64,000 nucleotides of DNA, taken from Telmatospirillum sp. (GTDB lineage: Bacteria > Pseudomonadota > Alphaproteobacteria > CACIAM-22H2). Both the position numbers and the translations under genes were made by a program. The stretch lies in assembly GCA_020248985.1 (NCBI GenBank), contig JADCGL010000001.1:1-64000 (forward strand). The letters are read 5' to 3'. Of this stretch, positions 61,852-64,000 are shown in pieces. Numbering within the stretch: the stretch's first letter is position 1; each line of letters opens with the position of its first letter. Below the pieces are notes generated by a model. It searched no databases, was not told the DNA's origin, and worked only from the letters and a program-made list of their open reading frames with translations.

Positions 61852-62736
61852 TCACAAGCTCGCGAACAAGTCGCTCGGGTCGGCGACGCGCTTCACGACG
61901 GCTTCTTTGAGCTTGATGAGGGCGCGGTGTTCGATCTGGCGCACGCGTTCTTTGGAGATGCCGAGGCGGTCGCCGAGCGTTTCGAGCGTCACGTTGTCTT
62001 CGCCCAGGCGCCGTGCCTCGATGACCGCGCGCTCGCGCGCATTGAGATCGCCCAAGGCGGCGCGCAGCAGGTTCTTGCGCGCGTCCTCGTCGTGCAGCGA
62101 CATCGTGGTTTCTTCGGGTGTCGGGCGGTCGTCGGCCAGCGCCGAGACCCAGGCGTTTTCGTTCTCGTCGCTGGCGGGCGCGTCGAGCGAACGGTCGCCG
62201 GCCGAGAGGCGGCCTTCCATCGTTTCGACGTCCGACAGATCGACGCGCAAACTGGTTGCGATCTGCTTGCGCTGCGCATCCGTCATGCGGTCCGACGACG
62301 GATCGTCGAGCTTGGCGCGCAGGCGGCGCAGATTGAAGAACAGGGATTTGTGCGCGGCCGTGGTGCCTGTGCGCACGATCGACCAATTGCGCAGCACGAA
62401 ATCCTGAATCGCCGCGCGGATCCACCATTGCGCGTAGGTGGCAAAGCGCACGTCGCGCGATGGCTCGAAGCGCTGGGCGGCTTGCATCAAGCCGATATTG
62501 CCTTCTTGGATCAAATCGCCGACGGGCAGGCCGTAATGGCGGAATTTGAGCGCCATCGACACGACCATGCGCCCATAGGCGCCGACGAGCTCGGCCAAGG
62601 CCGTTTGGTTGCCGGTCTCGCGCCAAGCGAGGGCCAGTTCCATCTCGCGCGCGCGCTCGAGCATCGGCGTTTTCATCGCGCGGCGAATCACGATCAGATT
62701 GTCGCGCTGGGTATGGGCGTCGTCGAAATGGGCCAT
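61852..62736 (-). CDS. rpoH: RNA polymerase sigma-32 factor
   Basis: 294 residues. Region 2 with GLPVGDLIQEGNIGLMQAA and FATYAQWWIRAAIQDFVLRN, the RpoH-box variant HKSLFFNLRRLR that separates sigma-32 from sigma-70, and region 4 with LETLGDRLGISKERVRQIEH. Directs heat-shock transcription. Alphaproteobacteria often have two rpoH genes; this is one. The start MAHFDD is at ATG 62736. Confidence 0.93.
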   Translation of the reverse strand: MAHFDDAHTQRDNLIVIRRAMKTPMLERAREMELALAWRETGNQTALAELVGAYGRMVVSMALKFRHYGLPVGDLIQEGNIGLMQAAQRFEPSRDVRFATYAQWWIRAAIQDFVLRNWSIVRTGTTAAHKSLFFNLRRLRAKLDDPSSDRMTDAQRKQIATSLRVDLSDVETMEGRLSAGDRSLDAPASDENENAWVSALADDRPTPEETTMSLHDEDARKNLLRAALGDLNARERAVIEARRLGEDNVTLETLGDRLGISKERVRQIEHRALIKLKEAVVKRVADPSDLFASL

Positions 62737-62860
62737 TCGAACGAACTTTCCGGCTATGCCCGGGGCGGCACCCCAGGTCTTGCCCCGCCATTAAGGGGGC
62801 TTACCGAACGTTTACGCGCTGGCCCAAAAATCGGATCACAGGAATTCCAAAAAACCCTAT

Positions 62861-63694
62861 TCAGGCTTCTATTGTTTCAAGAATTTCGCCATCCGGCCCG
62901 ATACTTGCCGCCAAAAGCGGGCCGCCGAAACCGCAGCCGCCGTCGAGCGTGAGGGTGAAGGGGCCTGCCGCACTGCCCGGATGGGTGGGCGCGTAGCCGC
63001 GCACGATGCGGGCATAGCTCTCGAAAGGTGCGTCGCGTTTGTCGAAGCCGCGCCCGCCCCACCACAACGCATCGCCCTGGGCCTCGAGCGGGCGGTCGAA
63101 ATCGAGACCCGCGCTCACGAACAGGCGTTTGCCGATTTCGTCGGTCGCGGCTCGGCGCATGGCAAGCGTGAGTTCGCGGTGGCCCGGCTTCGCATCGAGA
63201 CCGCGGCGCACGAGGCCGGTCCAGCGCGCTAAGGCGGTTGCACCCTCGCGCGCGGCCACGAGGCCCGCACGAATGTCGGCGCCGTAGGCTTCGAGTGTCG
63301 CAGCCAAACCCTGCTCGAGCATCCAGGCGAAGACCTCGCCGGGATTGACGGCGAAATGCAGCTGCAGGCATTTCTGCAGCATCTCTTCTTGCATGCCGCG
63401 CAGGAACACGACGTCGGCCGCGAAAAAGCCGGGCAGGGCCAGGATCTCGCGGCGCATGCGCAGCATTTCGTCGATGGCGGCACCAATGCCGGGGCCGCGG
63501 CCGAGCCAATTGCCGAGATAGACGAGCCGGTCGCCGGTTTGCCAGCGCTCGGCCAACGCCTCGTGCAGGCGCACGAGTTTTTCGTCCGACCCATGGATGC
63601 TCGAAACCGCCCACACGCGCTTGGCTTTGCGCAGCACGGCAAAACGTTCGTTCCGGGCAGTGCTGGTCGGGCGTGCGGGCGAGGACGAAGCCAT
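62861..63694 (-). CDS. Metallophosphatase-fold protein with lost metal ligands
   Basis: 277 residues, laid out like PP2A/PrpE-type serine/threonine phosphatases, but all three signature motifs are altered: GDIHG is SSIHG (Ser32 for Asp), GDxxDRG is GNWLGRG (Asn for Asp, Gly for Asp) and GNHE is GMQE. The distal LDGGCGFGG motif is kept. It is therefore probably an inactive, binding-only phosphatase. ATG 63694 is used; the frame extends further upstream but only through the terminator of the next gene. It is between rpoH and carD, same strand. Confidence 0.78.
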   Translation of the reverse strand: MASSSPARPTSTARNERFAVLRKAKRVWAVSSIHGSDEKLVRLHEALAERWQTGDRLVYLGNWLGRGPGIGAAIDEMLRMRREILALPGFFAADVVFLRGMQEEMLQKCLQLHFAVNPGEVFAWMLEQGLAATLEAYGADIRAGLVAAREGATALARWTGLVRRGLDAKPGHRELTLAMRRAATDEIGKRLFVSAGLDFDRPLEAQGDALWWGGRGFDKRDAPFESYARIVRGYAPTHPGSAAGPFTLTLDGGCGFGGPLLAASIGPDGEILETIEA

Positions 63695-63751
63695 TCGCGC
63701 AAAACTACCGTGCGCGCTCGCGCCGCCCCAAACAAAAAAGCCCCAAACGAA

Positions 63752-63781
63752 AAACCCCGCCGGCATGGGCCGGCGGGGTTT
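63752..63781 (-). terminator. Intrinsic terminator of carD
   Basis: 12-bp perfect stem: AAACCCCGCCGG (63752-63763) with CCGGCGGGGTTT (63770-63781) and a 6-base loop. In the minus direction it is followed by a further T-rich run (TTTTCG and, later, a second T tract). It lies 30 bp after the carD stop. Confidence 0.9.
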
Positions 63782-63811
63782 CGCAATTTGCAAAGAAACG
63801 ACGTGTCGGCT

Positions 63812-64000
63812 TCAGGCAGCCTTCAGCATCGCTTCGAGGCGCTGCACGGCCACTTCTTCCGTGATCTTTTCGACGGCCGCGAATTCGCGCACCAGACGGT
63901 CGAGAGCCGCCTGGTACATCTGGCGTTCGCTGAACGACTGGTCGGGCTGGCCGGCATTGCGGTGCAGGTCGCGCACGACTTCGGCGATCGCCTTGGGGTC
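63812..64000 (-). CDS. carD: CarD/CdnL-family transcription regulator (C-terminal part; N-terminus outside window)
   Basis: The last 62 residues are visible: DPKAIAEVVRDLHRNAGQ, SFSERQMYQAALDRLVREFA and AVEKITEEVAVQRLEAMLK. This is the helical DNA-binding domain of CarD-type RNA polymerase-binding regulators, which stabilise the open complex at rRNA and other promoters. A strong terminator follows. Confidence 0.9.
   Translation of the reverse strand, partial: DPKAIAEVVRDLHRNAGQPDQSFSERQMYQAALDRLVREFAAVEKITEEVAVQRLEAMLKAA

Overview
The window is GC-rich (roughly two thirds G+C), densely packed and full of 1-4 bp start/stop overlaps. Gene content points to an alphaproteobacterium, most likely of the Rhodospirillales type: a complete ccoNOQP-ccoGHIS cbb3 oxidase locus behind an FNR/FixK-type box, a sigma-32 next to a CarD-family regulator, an ECF sigma/NrsF-like anti-sigma pair, and a complete C-P lyase locus. 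This taxonomic placement is inference from gene content; there is no rRNA or marker protein set here to fix it.

Left end (1-10.3 kb): a divergent catabolic island with a DapA-family aldolase/deaminase (cut by the window edge), a phosphotriesterase-related hydrolase, a class IV aminotransferase and one 959-residue polypeptide that fuses what are usually three subunits of an opine/hydrogen-cyanide-synthase/D-hydroxyproline-dehydrogenase-type oxidase. It converges on an aspartate-dehydrogenase-like gene that overlaps a dCache histidine kinase, itself divergent from a CHASE hybrid histidine kinase.

10.3-19.9 kb holds the most interesting locus. Seven minus-strand genes (19714 down to 12299), most of them overlapping, encode an alpha/beta-hydrolase fused to a sulfotransferase-fold domain, an APS-kinase-like kinase, a methyltransferase, a PEP-synthase-like glutamine kinase, a class I amidotransferase, a nucleotidyltransferase and an SDR. 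Four of these match, in family, size and order, the cytidine diphosphoramidate pathway known from Campylobacter jejuni capsule biosynthesis (Cj1418-Cj1415). There are no capsule genes around it and no sulfate activation genes. The fused sulfotransferase-like domain is the obvious candidate for moving the phosphoramidate from a 3'-phosphonucleotide donor to an acceptor. If so, this is a phosphoramidate pathway for a different, probably small-molecule, product.

19.9-27.3 kb is mixed housekeeping: aroE, gluQ, a carboxylesterase, an HNH nuclease, coq7-dsbB, tRNA-Leu(CAA), a Gfo/Idh/MocA dehydrogenase, plus an AT-rich island with a 46-residue membrane peptide. 27.3-38.6 kb is the phosphonate locus: phnCDEE, phnF (minus), two identical PhnF-type operators, phnGHIJKLMN and a convergent DUF1045 gene. 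38.6-46.6 kb carries two MFS exporters, hydroxypyruvate isomerase, a serS-cysteine dioxygenase-MFS operon, a ureidoglycine-glyoxylate aminotransferase (pucG type) and a TauE/SafE-family protein. 46.6-54.6 kb is the cbb3 oxidase and its assembly/copper genes. 54.6-64 kb has an esterase, the ECF/NrsF pair with a new-looking small Cys protein, an NMT1-like solute-binding protein, a PhoR-like kinase followed by an 11-bp tandem repeat, an AT-richer orphan stretch, rpoH, a phosphatase-fold protein that has lost its metal ligands, and the end of carD.
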